A stretch of 64,000 nucleotides of DNA from Hyalella azteca (lineage: Eukaryota > Arthropoda > Malacostraca > Amphipoda > Hyalellidae). The notes beneath the pieces are model-generated. The model was not told the DNA's origin, searched no databases, and worked only from the letters and a program-made list of their open reading frames with translations. Made by a program: the position numbers and the translations under genes. The stretch spans positions 61,823 through 125,822 of the forward strand of contig NW_025941295.1 of NCBI RefSeq assembly GCF_000764305.2, read 5' to 3'. Shown here one piece after another: positions 25,536-38,361 of the stretch (the stretch's first letter is position 1; each line of letters starts with the position of its first letter).

Positions 25536-28500
25536 CGATTACGACGATTACGTTAGATGTGGAAACGATTTACGATTACGTTAGATGTGGAATTATTCTA
25601 ATTTCTTGCGGTTTAGCAAGAGCCTAGCAATAAAGTCCACCTTTTACTTGCAAAAATCAGAATGACATTGGAGCTTTTTTTCAATCGATCGTTCCCAAAG
25701 TTACCTTGCCTTCACCAATCGTGCAACGAGCTGTCTAGCTGCACAGCTACGCGACCAGCGTAGGCGAGATACGCGCGTCGTTCTGCTCCACTTACAGACA
25801 CGCGCGGCGATATCGACAAGCGTCGCTCCGACTTACGAGTTTCCAAAATTTTGCCGGACCAGAAGCGCTGCGGCTCCAAGGTTGGACTGCCGCTCCGTGC
25901 GAGTGACGTAAAACATACATATAGATGTTATCAAACACTGTACGGCCAGGAGTGATGCATACAAGTCAAAAAATACCCTGATTTTTTATTGTTTGACAGT
26001 TACATATTGTCATAAGGCCATTATTTTTTTGCAAAATTAAAATTTTTGAATGGAATTAAACTGCTATTGAAACAAGGAATTTCACCAGAAATTAATTGTT
26101 TCTCAAAATTATTTGCTTCCTAAGTGAGGCTGTCCGAGTTCATTACGCTGCTTCTAATGGAATCCTGCAGCTTAAAAAGCTAACCTTGTTTCCATTACTT
26201 TATGAAATAATTAAAGCCTAATAAGATCGTACCGGAACGAGAATGTCCTTGCCAAAACTTCAGCGCAGAACAAATCGAGCCGCAAAAAAGGTGCTTCGAA
26301 GCAACGAGCAGCGCGGTTTAGCCTTGATCTTTCTGGCATCGGTGGCAGTCCGGAGAGAAAATTATCTCTCTTGGCCATGATCCCTGGAACCCTTGTGAAT
26401 TGCGCGCGTATGTCACGCGATACATGACATACGTGAGGCCTACGTGAGCACGGGAGGAACATGAAGCTGTAGCGAATCTTTCTCGTAGGTGAGACGCGAT
26501 CAAAGTGAAAGTTCAGTATGGGACATCAGCAATGTTATTAATCCATAACAAGCCTGATGTACGTAAGTCACATGATAATATAATCAATCACATGGGGTTC
26601 ACAGTCGTGAGAAATGTAATACGTGAGGGTGACTTACGTACAGTATATTGAGCATGAGGCTTTAGCTTACAATTGCCATGCACGACGCACGAGAGAACCT
26701 ATAGAGAATCAAGTGCAATTCACGTGCATGCTTCATAACCTACGTCAATCTTGTTCATATACCTAGGAGTTGCATTATAAAAAAAAAACTCTGCACTGTT
26801 TCAAGTAAATGTTGCCGATTCACCAGGAAAAAAATAATAAAACGTTTCTCAAAACTAAAGTATTATTCATAAAGGATATTAATGAACTAATTTTTTCCTC
26901 TAAAATCAGGTGAATGTTGTCGAGCGGCTTACATACAGCCTACAATTCCGGAAGATTTTATCCAATTTTGCGAGATACTTAGAGCAACCTTCACCTACAA
27001 GCGTGTTTATAGCATCAGTTTATAGCATCAGTTTGATGGTCGTTAAAGTTTACGTGAGTGTAGAACGGGCCTCACTTAACGCACTTTGAATCTCGTCATC
27101 TGACCGCTGCTTTTTCTTCATAGAGAACACAAGCGTCATGCCGATTAATTTTTTGCCTGCAATCATAAAAACATGAAACACAAGCATGGCGCAGCACAAC
27201 AGGGTGGGACTCGCAGTTCACACCTGGAATTTTTCGCATAATGGAAGATTGATCTGATTAAATTTTTTAATTCTTTGGAAAGATTAGAGAAGGGAAACAA
27301 TTTTTATCGGGAATGCCTTTTTCAGAATCTAGATGCCAGATACTGGAATAAAATAATGACAACAACTTTTTCAGAAATTTTCTTCGTAAATATAAATTTT
27401 ATTCTCATCTTAGGCAGGAATGGTGAGAAGAGGTGCTCAACGCGGCAAAATTTTGTTTCTCGAGCGCATAACAAAAAAATCATTCTTTTCGAGCGCATAT
27501 CATCGTAAATTGAACATTAGGCATGGTTCGCTACGTGAGAGGCCCAAACACCGGCAACTGGACTCACAGGCGCACATTTGGAGTTGTTTTGAGGTGACTC
27601 TTTATAATCTCACACGCCCACGCAATATTTGATGCCGCCTCATTTGACCAGATTTATGGAGTGCATGGAGCAAAAGATGCTCTAGAGTTTCATGGGAAAT
27701 AATTGTGCAGGAGTGACGTTAGGTTCAGAGCGAGTGCGGACAGCACAAGCCAGCTTGACATGTGCTAACAATTTCAAAAAATCACCCAAAGATGACCTTT
27801 GACTTATGCTATGTTTTAACCCCTTTTTTGCATCGCCAGTTTTGAAAATGGAAAATTTCGTGTCACTCACTTCTTCTTTTTTGTCACTCACTTCAGTTAC
27901 TTTCTTCTATTTATTGAGAATTTTGAATAGAGATGTACATATTCGTACATCTGTTAGCTGTTGATTTTAAGGTACTTCATTCTTTTCGATAGGTTCTTCT
28001 AGTTTGTTGATTTTATTTGACCTTCTTTCGTTAGCACTTGAATTTGGTCTAAAATCAATGCATTTTGGTGATTAAATCTGCGTAAAAAACGAATATTCGA
28101 TTGAATTGAGGGAAAATGTCCTGACTTTTATATTTTTGTTTATAATGTATTGCGCATGCCAATTGAGCTATAAAATTTTCCAACCAGTTTTTTCACACTT
28201 GGAACCATGTAAATTTCGAAAATGTTTTGTTGACTAATAGTCAACTAATAATAACCTAACTAATTTATTATTTTATTAGTATTTATTATTCTCATCTATA
28301 ATTCATGTAAGATTTTAGTGAACATTACCGTAAAAGAAAGTTCTGAAAGTCCCAATAATTTTACGCGGAAATAATTCCGTTGAATTTGAGATTGGCGAAG
28401 GTTGCGCATCGCAGTCACTTTCACGCTCATCTTAGCGTGTGTCTCTCATGAGCGACACTCTACCATCACTCGCATGTTTAGAGGCTTTTCGGTGTACTTA

Positions 28501-31500
28501 AACAGCATGCATGTCAGCTTAGGTCACGACGTTTAACATACTAAACACACGAGTCACGGAGTCTTCAGAGGTAAAACCAAAAATGTGCATCGATTTAACG
28601 TGAACACAAGAACATAATTGAATGCTATGCTGAGAATTTGTTTATGAAAATGTATATGACTTTTTGGAGAAATCATAATAACTTACTTCCTTGTAAACCT
28701 GGATATGAAACTTATTTTATGAGAACGTTTAGAAAACGTAGGGACTTGTGGCCCGAGTAAGGTAAAAAACGATTTTCTGAATGCAATTTATTTTATAAAT
28801 TTTTCATCTTAATCCAACTGGCCAGGCAATTCAATTTATACATCATAAAAATTAAAAAAAAAAATTCCGTAATAAATTAATAAGTAGAAGAAATATCAAT
28901 TAAATTTAAAATCTTACAATAAATCTTAAAAATATTTAACATAAGTTGCTGCCTAACGAAAATAACACTGAGGTTTCGTCCAAATAAAGAATTCTCCTTG
29001 AGAAGAAATCAAATGAAAGAACCTCAGATGTTATGGGACATCATGGAACATCTCTCGAGTCGATAGAGATCAGTGAGAGGGTCTGCGATCATTGCAGTTC
29101 TTTCTCACACTCCAAGTATGACGTGTGTACGTAAACGACTTTGACGTGGGAGACATGTACGTCAAATGAGTGTACATGAACGTACTGCAAGTTTTGGTGC
29201 ATGTTCACCTTACTCAAAATTACGTAGAATCAATTTTACTACTGTGGCTAATTTTAATCATGATGCATTCTTCATTTTTCTAGGATCTTTCTATGATTCG
29301 AGTGGAAAAGAAAAATAATAAGGAAAAATATTCAAAATTTGCTTCATTTTTCATCGATTTCCAGTAAAAACCCAGCGCTGGCATTCTAAATCTCCAATTT
29401 CACGGTCTCGGATCAATGAGTATGACACCTCATCCAAAAATATATTCAGCTCTCACATCCGTTCTGCGCCATCCACGAAACGGGATTCGGTTCCATATAA
29501 CAAGACCACACGCAAAGGCTGGCACCAGAAACATCTATGAAGATATCGCATTTTGGACGGAAACGTTCCTGAATCCATGGATGAAGTATGGGCCAAGCAG
29601 AGATTTGGAACTCACGATCAAGAGCCATTGAAGGAATGTAAAGAAAAATTCGGATCTCTCTGAACGGATTTCTCTCTGAAATTCGGATCCCTAAGCAAAC
29701 TTAAAGCCACCATCCAAAGAATCATATCCGGTGTGTAAAAACTGTATGGCTTAGCAGCCTTAGCGTATAGATGCAAGTGGCAAGTGTACACTAAAACTTA
29801 ACAGGAACAACATGTAATAGACTGGCACACTATAATATCATGGACGTGCACACTAAAACACAGCTCTATATTTTGTGGTGATTTATTTTTTAATATCAAA
29901 GGGAGTAGATCAACATAGTTATACTCTAATTAGACGGCTTCCAGGTGATTTATTTAAGACGACCGAAAGTTCTACAAATTTAATTAGATGAGATTTAGTT
30001 TAAAAGTTATTATTTTATCCGCTAGATACATGAGGTTTAAGCTCAATTATGTCAAAAGTTACTCTAATCCAGAATTTTATGTGCCTATATCTATTTTTTC
30101 CCAAGAAATTATATAAATGGCAAAACATTGTGTTTTAGATAAAAGATGCGCTTTTGGACTGAATATTTTAGTCGTGTTTGGCCACTAACTCACAATTGAT
30201 AATTTATTAGCAATGTTAATGGAAGATGAAAAGCTGACTACAACAGCGACTGTGAAGTTCCAAACATATCTACAGAGAATAAACTGCCTAGAAAACAGTT
30301 ACAAATAAAATCTTGTTATAATCATTTGGATAATTCACTCATGCATTCGACTAAGTTTCAGTATATCTACTTAATTAATTTTAACATCTGGTTTTACCTT
30401 TAAATCATACTTTATAACGTGTCAAAATCATGGGACATCTCAGATGATCCATTATTTATTAATGTTAAATGGAAATCATTATTAAGATTATTTAATTATA
30501 TTAAATATCATTTAATTAACCATTATTTATTATTACATTTTTTTAAAAAGGGCGGGTGAGTCGAACAAATATTTGATGAAGCTCTCACCGAGTGTTGCAT
30601 GCCGAGACCGACAGTTACACTCGGACGCAACCCATGCCTTTGAGAGCAAAAGCTCTTCTACTTTCATCGATGCACGTGTGACTGATGAAAAACTTAACGC
30701 CCCAAGAGAAGATGTCGCCTAGAACAGCAATTAAGAGACGATATTAAGAGAATTATTGTGTCGCAAGATTCCCGTGTAATGACAGCGTGCACAATTGCAC
30801 ATCTCAGCACGTTAGCGAGAGGGAGAAGAAGGGACTTGCACAGCCAATGGATTTGCCGCGAAGCGAAATTGGAGTTGGAATGACCCCGACGCTGAGGCAG
30901 AGGAGGTGACTGATGCGGGCTCTGATGTGACGTACGGAAAATCGACCTAGAATGTAAATAAATATGAATTATGTGCAATATAATCGAAGCAGAAGGAATA
31001 TTTATTCGGATATTTTGTAAAGAAATTACAGATTAATAAAAACTGATAGCAATAGTACCTATTAGAATGAATAATGAGCATTAGTCTGATAACGGATCTA
31101 TCAAACAATGAACTTTATGCCAGGATTAACTTGCAATGAAATGCATGTATATAATATTTTCTATATTTCAATCCATCAATTGCAAATACACCCGGACCAC
31201 ACACTACAATGTTGAAGCAATCGGATGTTTAAATCGAAGGATGTTTTGATGTAGCCAATGACAAACTTCCTTTAAATTTTCAGTAAAGGGCGAAAGCGGC
31301 GCGCGATGTCTTGACACGACCATGTCATTCTTGCCCCATACCGCGGTCATCTGAGGCCAACACTTGCGATGAACATCTTGCCTTGATCGCCCATCACTGA
31401 GACTAATGCTCGCCTCACGCTACGAATGAACGTTTGCTTATCACAATATAACTGAAATTTAGGCTATAAATGTGAAGTTTAATATGAAAAAATATAACTC

Positions 31501-32216
31501 AGTACTCACTGCAGTGAGTGACAGAGAGCGCATTTTCTCGTCGTCGAAAACTTGAGGTCACGGACGGACGGACAGACAGACAGACGGACAGGGCGAGCAC
31601 AATAGTGCATTCTTTCCATAAATGAGAAAATGTGCTAAAAAATATTTAATTCCAGGACTATCAGCCTAACAAGTGAAGCAAATTAAATCATGCAAAAAAA
31701 GACGTAATCGATCAAGATGACGAACAAGTTCATTTTCGATCAGAAAAGGTTCAGATTATTTCAAAGAAGTCATTTGGAACACAATGTTATACACATACGA
31801 GCAGGTTAGCCTGTGAACCCAGCGCATGACAGTTCTTGCAATTTCGGAATCTTTTTATCCCAAATCCCATCCTTTCCCTAACCCCTAATCCTGTAACTAT
31901 TAATATTCATACTAATTAAATAAAAACTCCTTCGAACCCTCATTATACAGGAATATAGAATTCCATTTTCATTCTCGTTTCACTATATGGATAAAACTAT
32001 TTGCGTTATAAATTAAATTTATTTGTGTTGACTGTAACATCATATGTAAATTTATTTTGTAATTCTGTTCTCCCTTCCCTCAAATCCCTCCTATTCGTTC
32101 ACTAAGAATGAAATTTCAGGTGCTGTTAATACTTCGAAATTGTAATTATCGTTTATACGCGTCCGAACGCTAGCACCACAAATATTTGTAGTGCCAGGCC
32201 TAAACACACGAAGCCA

Positions 32217-32278
32217 CAAACACACACAAACAAACTTTGACAAATATATGTGATTTTTCAAAGTTGGTTTGTGTGTTA
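32217..32278. repeat. Imperfect inverted repeat, arms about 24 bp
   Basis: aacacacacaaacaaactttg faces caaagttggtttgtgtgtt around a short AT-rich loop. Two or three mismatches lie in the arms. It resembles the end-to-end structure of a tiny fold-back element. Confidence 0.8.
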
Positions 32279-32407
32279 AACGCGTTTTTTTTTGCTATGA
32301 ATTGAAAATTTCTTGTTATGAGAGAATACTATGCATAGTAAATCTGTGAATCCAGGTATAATAATATTAAGAGGCCCTATTCTTGCTTATTAACAACGGA
32401 TTTTGAA

Positions 32408-32637
32408 CTAGCAACTGATCCATTGATTCAAATTTAGCGAAATAACACAAACTTCTAGTCTAGATATGGCTTTCTTTTTTCCCGGGCACTCTGTGGCCGA
32501 CGCTGGCTCGGGCGTGTGGTCGTGGTGGTGTGATCTGTGGATGGACGGCCGCAAATTGAGTTCCTCCAGAACACGAGCCAGAGCCTCTGCGGTGCACCGA
32601 ACGCTAATTCTTTGTGGTCTTCCTGAGCATCTGTCTC
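32408..32637 (-). other. Possible exon, coding-like but unassigned
   Basis: A good acceptor (ATTTTTGCCCCTTGTGCAG) precedes a GC-rich minus-strand segment. One frame (76 codons, phase 2 entry) reads DRCSGRPQRISVRCTAEA, then LARVLEELNLRPSIHRS. Its codon pattern is more coding-like than the alternative frame (ETDAQEDHKELAF onward). No clear donor or family is seen. GRP followed by a basic stretch is common in transposase helix-turn-helix regions, so a decayed element is possible. Confidence 0.3.
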
Positions 32638-33049
32638 CTGCACAAGGGGCAAAAATGCCACGCTCGTGACCGCTTAGTAAACACTAATGTTTGGATATTT
32701 TTTTTTGGTTCCCTCAATAGGCAGAAATGTTTTTATTTGGAGTTTTTTCCCGCTGGCCCAATTGGTTGCCATTTTTCGTACGTCATATTAATGATGCTCT
32801 TTGTTTTGTGTAAACCGTTAGTCCAAGTGAGCCAATTGTTGCACATCTGCTGTTGTGCGTGGGCATTTGATGTTGCACTTAGGTCACACTCAGGACAATT
32901 TAACGTTATATTTGGCAAACTCCTATAAATTTGATGTTGCTCTATATAGTCTGGTTTTTGACATTAAATTTAGCTTCTCAGTCACGCTATTTCCAATTTT
33001 GTATGGTTTTTATCTCAACTTTCATATTTTGTAGTGCATCTTTGTCCGA

Positions 33050-33250
33050 ATACCTGTTCGACAGTTGGTGATGCTTATTTGTCCAACTGTTACGCAGTTG
33101 GTGTTACTCCTTCGTCCAACTGCCCCATAGTTGGTGTTGCATAAATTTGTCCTACTGTTAGACAGTTGGTGTTGCTTCTTTGTCCAGCTGCCCCACAGTT
33201 AGTCTTGTTCCGATTTGTCCAACTATCTTACAATAGTAGGTGCTTGTGTT
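33050..33250. repeat. ~42-55 bp tandem repeat of CAACTG/CAGTTG dyads
   Basis: At least four units of the form tttgtccaactg, five bases, then cagttggtgttgct. Each unit holds an inverted pair, CCAACTG and CAGTTGG, around a 5-base spacer. The copies are imperfect, but the dyad is the best-kept part. Confidence 0.85.
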
Positions 33251-33957
33251 TTGTCTAAATTTCCTTGAGTTGGCAGCTCAACTATTTAAAAATTTTAAAT
33301 CAGTAACAAATTAGAGTTATAAAAAAAATAAATTCGATGTTTTTAATGCTCATTTGTACATAATTGAGATTGCATGAATTAAGTCACTGAAAATGGGCCT
33401 ATGTTGTCGTGGATATTTCAAAGTCTAAGCAATAATTCTGCGTACATGAATTGATATGAATACAGGAGGATGGCAGTGGGTGTTCTGAGCCAGTAACTCA
33501 AGACCGCAACGACCAGGCGTCATGGGTGCCATTGGAGCCCTACGCATTTTTATTGTCGGCCAATGCGGTGAGGTTCAGAGAAGTGACCGTCTCATCACAA
33601 GCCTAAGAAATCTAAAGAAAATCTTCAATAAAATCAATGAAAAACTTGGACTTTGGTCATTGAATATCGTGTTTACTTGAATTTTAGTTTGTTCAAAATT
33701 TTAGAAAAAAAAAAACAACAAGAAAGTCTGTCGAGGCAGCAGTTAAGTGACAGTTCGTTGAAATTTTTTTCATGGCAGCTTGCACGTCACTCGTAATGAA
33801 AAATATATTATGGAAGTATTCAACTTCAATTGTTGGTAATAATTTATGTAGACGTATCCGTATTGATTAATAAAAAATAAAATCTGCCTGTTGAAATTTT
33901 GTTCTGATAATTTGAACTTGCAAAAACGAGGCTCAGTACACTTTACATATCTGTTGA
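33251..33957. other. Non-coding stretch
   Basis: AT-rich. No gene, RNA or repeat that I can support. Confidence 0.5.
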
Positions 33958-34350
33958 CTAGTATAATACCAAGTAAACTGTGACGCGTGTAATAACTAGC
34001 AAACTGTAACATGATCGTGTAATACCAAGCAAACTGTGACTCGCATAATTCCAATAAACGGTGACTGGTGTAATACCAAGCAAACTGTGACTCGCGTAAT
34101 ACCAAGCAAACTGTAACTCGCGTAATACCAGGCACTTAACTCCAGTAATACCAAATAAACTGTAACGCGAGAAATACCCAAATAAATCGTGACGCTTATG
34201 ATACCCCAGTAAATCGTGTCGCGTATTATAAGCACGTAAATTGTGAAGCGTAAAATACCGCAAGAAATCGTGACTCATATTATACCCAAGTAAATCATGA
34301 CGCGTAAAATATCCCAGTAAATCGTGACTCGCATTATACCCAAATAAATC
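33958..34350. repeat. 26-31 bp tandem repeat, about 14 copies
   Basis: Units like gtaataccaagcaaactgtg plus actcgc dominate the left part. Longer, more diverged units (aaatacccaaataaatcgtgac type) make up the right part. The open frames over it (33770-34278) reflect the repeat and are not genes. Confidence 0.93.
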
Positions 34351-37300
34351 TGTCGAGAGCTAGGCATGGCTCATTACAAGAGGCAGCAATATAAGTAAAG
34401 GAGAATTATTCTTCAAACAAAGTCAATGTCCCGGTGTGGGTACATCGTGTCGGGAAACAGCTTGGCTCATTATGGATGCAGTAATACGGAAAATTACCCG
34501 AATAATTCTTATTGTAGTTTCCTGGAATCTAAAAATTTTTTGAAGGCCTTTTAAAGTGAAAACCTACACGGAACATAACAAAGACTACAATAATCGTCGT
34601 TATTGGCAAATAATAAAGAATAATCGCCATCATATTTCACAGCCATAGCCTAGTTTCCCTGTATTGACGAATTTAGGGAGCAGCTCTTGAGGCAGCACAT
34701 CGTGTCAGGGGCTGGGCAGAGCTCATTATAGTCATAATAATGCAAAGAAAAAGATGCCCAAGCACGCAACAGGAGGCTCTGAAGAAGCATGTCTTGGTGG
34801 GTGGCGTGGCAGCAATATGGCAGTCGTGATGGAACGGTGGCACCGGTGGCATAGCCTTGCCTAATTGCTTCATCCTTAAGCTATCGACTCATTAACATTA
34901 GGCTCGTTAGGTGCACCCTTGTACATGGGAAACAAGGCTGGCTCGCTAAAGAGATGTTCATAGACATCGTAAATTGTAGCAGGCTTGCCGGGGGATGAGA
35001 GGTTAAGATCTGGGCCATTGACGCTCATCACATAGAAATACTGTGTGATGAGCAAATAGAAATACAGACTACACTGCATAGTGGAGTCTGATAGAAATAC
35101 TGTCAAAGTGTGCAACATTTTTGTACTATATTACCATCTGTTTCGAGTGGAAACTTTAGGGAAACCCCATTTTTACAATTATATTTTAATTCGCTTCGAC
35201 GGATTTCAATTTCAGGTATACCGTTTGTCGAGGAAAAAATTATCGTCATTCTGAACAGTAAAAATTTGACTGATTTTTCATGACACGGTGAAATATTATA
35301 AATGAAAACATCGGCTAGGACTTTACTCTTTCACTAATCACTCTATTACTTATAAGGATAATGATTAACATTAATATAAGCTGCCATGAACTTTACTTAT
35401 ATAATTCGTTTTTTAACTGCGTTTGTCAATACAGTCTAGAGCATGAGTTCAAGTTTTGTCAGAATAAATAATAAAATCGAACAAAAAGTAGTTTTATTCC
35501 AGCTTATATATATTTGTATTGATACGCATTAGTAAAGCATAAACTCAATGTAGAAATAAATAAATAAATATTCCTTAAGATTATATTAAATAATATCATT
35601 TTCACTTCGAAAATGAGGCAGCAATTCGAGCCCTTAAATCAGATATTTGTTCAATATAATTCCATGACTGCTCAATGTGAGGAGGTCACAAATTTTCCAA
35701 TCGGATGAATGACTAAATTTCTAAATAATTACCTTATTAATGTAATTTCTTAACACTAAATATCACTTAAGCCCGATAACGAAAGAAACAACATTCAAAT
35801 ATAGATGAAGTTATTTGTATTCACCCTAACTTAACCTTTTATTCTTCATTTTTCAAATTCTCGGCGAGAACTTTTCGTAATCTCAGCATGTGCAGAAAGT
35901 TACGTTATTAGAGTTGATCATCCAGTCTCTCGGTTGTCAAAAATTTCACTTAAGTTTATTTAAAGATACGGCTGATAATTTCACGTATCGTTCGTGTGCA
36001 GTAAAAGTTGAATGTTTCTTTGTACTATTATCAGGAAACGCGTGACACATTTTTATTGTTACCAAAAAAGCTACTCTTTCTAATTCTACTCTGAAGAATT
36101 TTGTAAAATATTCATCTGAAAACTTCACAGAATCAATGTATTTCTAAATATTTTCCCCTTTCTATTGTTCCTAGAAAAAAAGTTGGTAATTTTCTTTTGA
36201 CGCATTGCGCATATCATACACAAGTAATGTATACACAAAGAAGTGAAACGTTTCTTAATACCCTTCACCCTTGTATTGCTAGTGGAAAAAGCAAAACATT
36301 ACTAAGCTAGCTTTTTGTGTGCGTTTATGCATTTGGGAAGCTTCATGGCAGCAACTCTTACATGTACCGGCTTACAAAGATGTAAAAACACCAAGCACTA
36401 TATATCCAGAGGCCATTTTTCTTTACTCGCTAAGTTAACGTAAGTACTTACGCTCTATTTTCTTGTCTGTGATTGGTGGAGTTTGCTTGAAAGGCCGTCA
36501 ATGATTGGCTAATGAACTTACGATCTCTTAGCTTTTTTTGAAAATATGGCCCCAGGTCACTAGCTTCCGTCTCCAAATGTATCCAGCGCACTATAGCTTC
36601 CATCATCAACATAAATTTTGTTAGGTGAGAAATTACGAATAAAAAGTTCTTACAATTAACCTCACTCCTCAAGCGAGCGTGTTATGTCAACCCTTGCCCT
36701 ACATACAATGCAAAAATTAAGTGGCCGTGTAGTTCAAATGTTGACACATTTTCCTACCCTAATATGACGCTCAGAATGTAAACGTACGCTCTTTTTGCTG
36801 ATGCCCTTTTTAGCCCGGCCAAACTGAGTCAGGATGACCCACACAAGAGCAAAAGTGCATCGTGTCGACAGGGCCATCTATAAGCGGCCTAAATGCGCAT
36901 ATTATTATCACCCATGTGCTGTAGTTAGTAGTTACACACATACTTGCAGTTGCACAATACTTACAGTTTTTTTTAATATACTGTAAAATGTTATAGAATT
37001 CACGTGATTACACACATGGTGCGCTGGAAATCCATTTTTACAGTGCATTCATAATTGAATAAACGTTAGCATATCTAATAATGCTCTTTACTTGTGTTTT
37101 CAACCAATGCATATTAAGAAGCTGGAAGACGACACAAGCTATTAGTAAAACTTAAAAATATTTGGCAGCTTTAAACCATTGTACCTAACATCAACCATTG
37201 TATGTACCATCTATCCTGCCCATTGGGCTTACAATTAGAGCTCGTACACATATAGTCACGTATGATGCAATCATACACTTAAATTACATTCACATTACCT

Positions 37301-37513
37301 CGTATGTTTTCCATCATAAACTTAAATTAGGTTCACATAAAAACTCATGCTGATCTCAATATACTTACAATGCGTGCGCATAACCATGGTGTGTTACCCA
37401 CTAGCCACATCGTTTTCAGCATTCAAAACGACCTCAATGCATCAAAATACCCGTTTCCATCTTCCATCGCAGACTTGCACAGATTTTAATCACCACAAAG
37501 AGGCAAAAAATAT
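34351..37513. other. Non-coding stretch downstream of SoxF
   Basis: A loosely repeated phrase (ggctcattannn...gcagtaata) occurs near 34368, 34452 and 34700. A 10-bp perfect inverted repeat gctcatcaca/tgtgatgagc lies at 35023-35053. The rest is AT-rich without a supported gene except the small candidate at 34876. Confidence 0.45.
34876..35118 (-). other. Possible small coding exon or ORF
   Basis: An 80-codon open frame whose last 50 codons (from ATG at 35028) look coding: MSVNGPDLNLSSPGKPATI, YDVYEHLFSEPALF, MYKGAPNEPNVNESIA, stop. The upstream third overlaps short tagaaatac repeats and a palindrome and looks accidental. No family is recognised. It lies on the same strand as SoxF, about 2.6 kb beyond its stop, so it may be the end of another gene. 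Confidence 0.3.
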
Positions 37514-37519
37514 TTTATT
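37514..37519 (-). promoter_or_regulatory. Possible poly(A) signal for SoxF
   Basis: Minus-strand AATAAA about 250 bases beyond the SoxF stop codon, followed by A/T-rich sequence. It is the first exact hexamer I see downstream of the stop. Such hexamers are common by chance in AT-rich DNA, so this is a candidate only. Confidence 0.35.
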
Positions 37520-37765
37520 GTAAGCTATACTCAACAGTATGTTTCTAATGGCGTTGGAACTCCTTGTCATGATACACGCCATAAAAATTTTGTTTATCAA
37601 TAACTTCTGGAGTGTGCAAAATCGAAATTATCTCAATGTACTGAAGACGTAAGCTTTTGACTTAGGCAATTTTTCCATCTAAATGCCAATGATATAATCA
37701 CCATGTCGCAGAGTGCCAATAATTGTAATTATTAAAGACGTTAAAATTCTATTTTGTAGTTTGTT

Positions 37766-38361
37766 TCACATGAGGGTTGAGCTGTCGTAGTACATGTGGT
37801 GTCGAGCACTTGCAAGAACAGAGAAAAGACTTCCATCAGTAGCCTCGCCACTGAAAGTTTCAGGAAGACACCTCGTGGGCTCGGACGACTCTGAAGGCTC
37901 CCAAACTTTCATTATGTCTTCATACGTTTGTCTTGGAGCGCAGCAATCCATTATGTTGTTATGTTTCTGGGCCTTCATATTTACCTCTCTTCTGTCAACG
38001 TTGGAGTTGGAGGCATTTGAAGCAGAAAGCTCTGGAACTGTCATAGGAGACATCTTGTAACCGCCATTAGAAGAACAAGAAGAAGAAGTTGACAACTCAC
38101 TCGATGAGCAGGAATGTTCAATCGAATTCGTCACGGGATAGCCATTGTTGTAAGTTTCATATTTTTCTTCATTGTAAGAGAGCAAGGGGACCAGAGTTTT
38201 ATTAGAATTTGCACGAATTTCAAAATTTCTTGAGCTTACGTTTGCCTCCAGTATCGCGTTAAGGCACGGTTCGGATTTATGAAATCCGTCATTTCTCTGG
38301 AAATCTTCGAAAATGTGTTGCTGGCCATAGGTGTATGTAGTATCGCCGATGCACAATGAGC
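37766..38361 (-). CDS. SoxF: SoxF exon 9: C-terminal exon with conserved end
   Basis: Acceptor CATGCATGTTTTGCAG|GC (phase 1, completing Gly with exon 8), then 198 codons including the stop. A Ser/Asn-rich region is followed by [14 protein letters not shown] and finally [16 protein letters not shown] near the stop. From memory, vertebrate SOX7 and SOX17 end with a comparable pattern: Leu-Ile-Ser-Val-Leu, a short Ala/Asp stretch, then Tyr-Tyr within ten residues of the end. This is the second independent sign, besides the HMG box, that the gene is SoxF. It also shows that the exon chain reaches the true C-terminus. Confidence 0.9.

Larger units (their letters stand above)
25151..32407. other. 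Long non-coding stretch
   Basis: GC-richer patches at 25740-25910, 26220-26460, 29416-29640 and 31290-31400 contain no recognised product. The 29446-29628 region is open on both strands and may be a dispersed repeat. A short tetranucleotide run (GGAC/AGAC)n is at 31561-31593. Two hairpins are listed separately. Confidence 0.45.

Noticed and set aside
29416..29640. Both strands open with protein-like wording
   Set aside because: No start or splice context and no family; more likely a dispersed repeat fragment.
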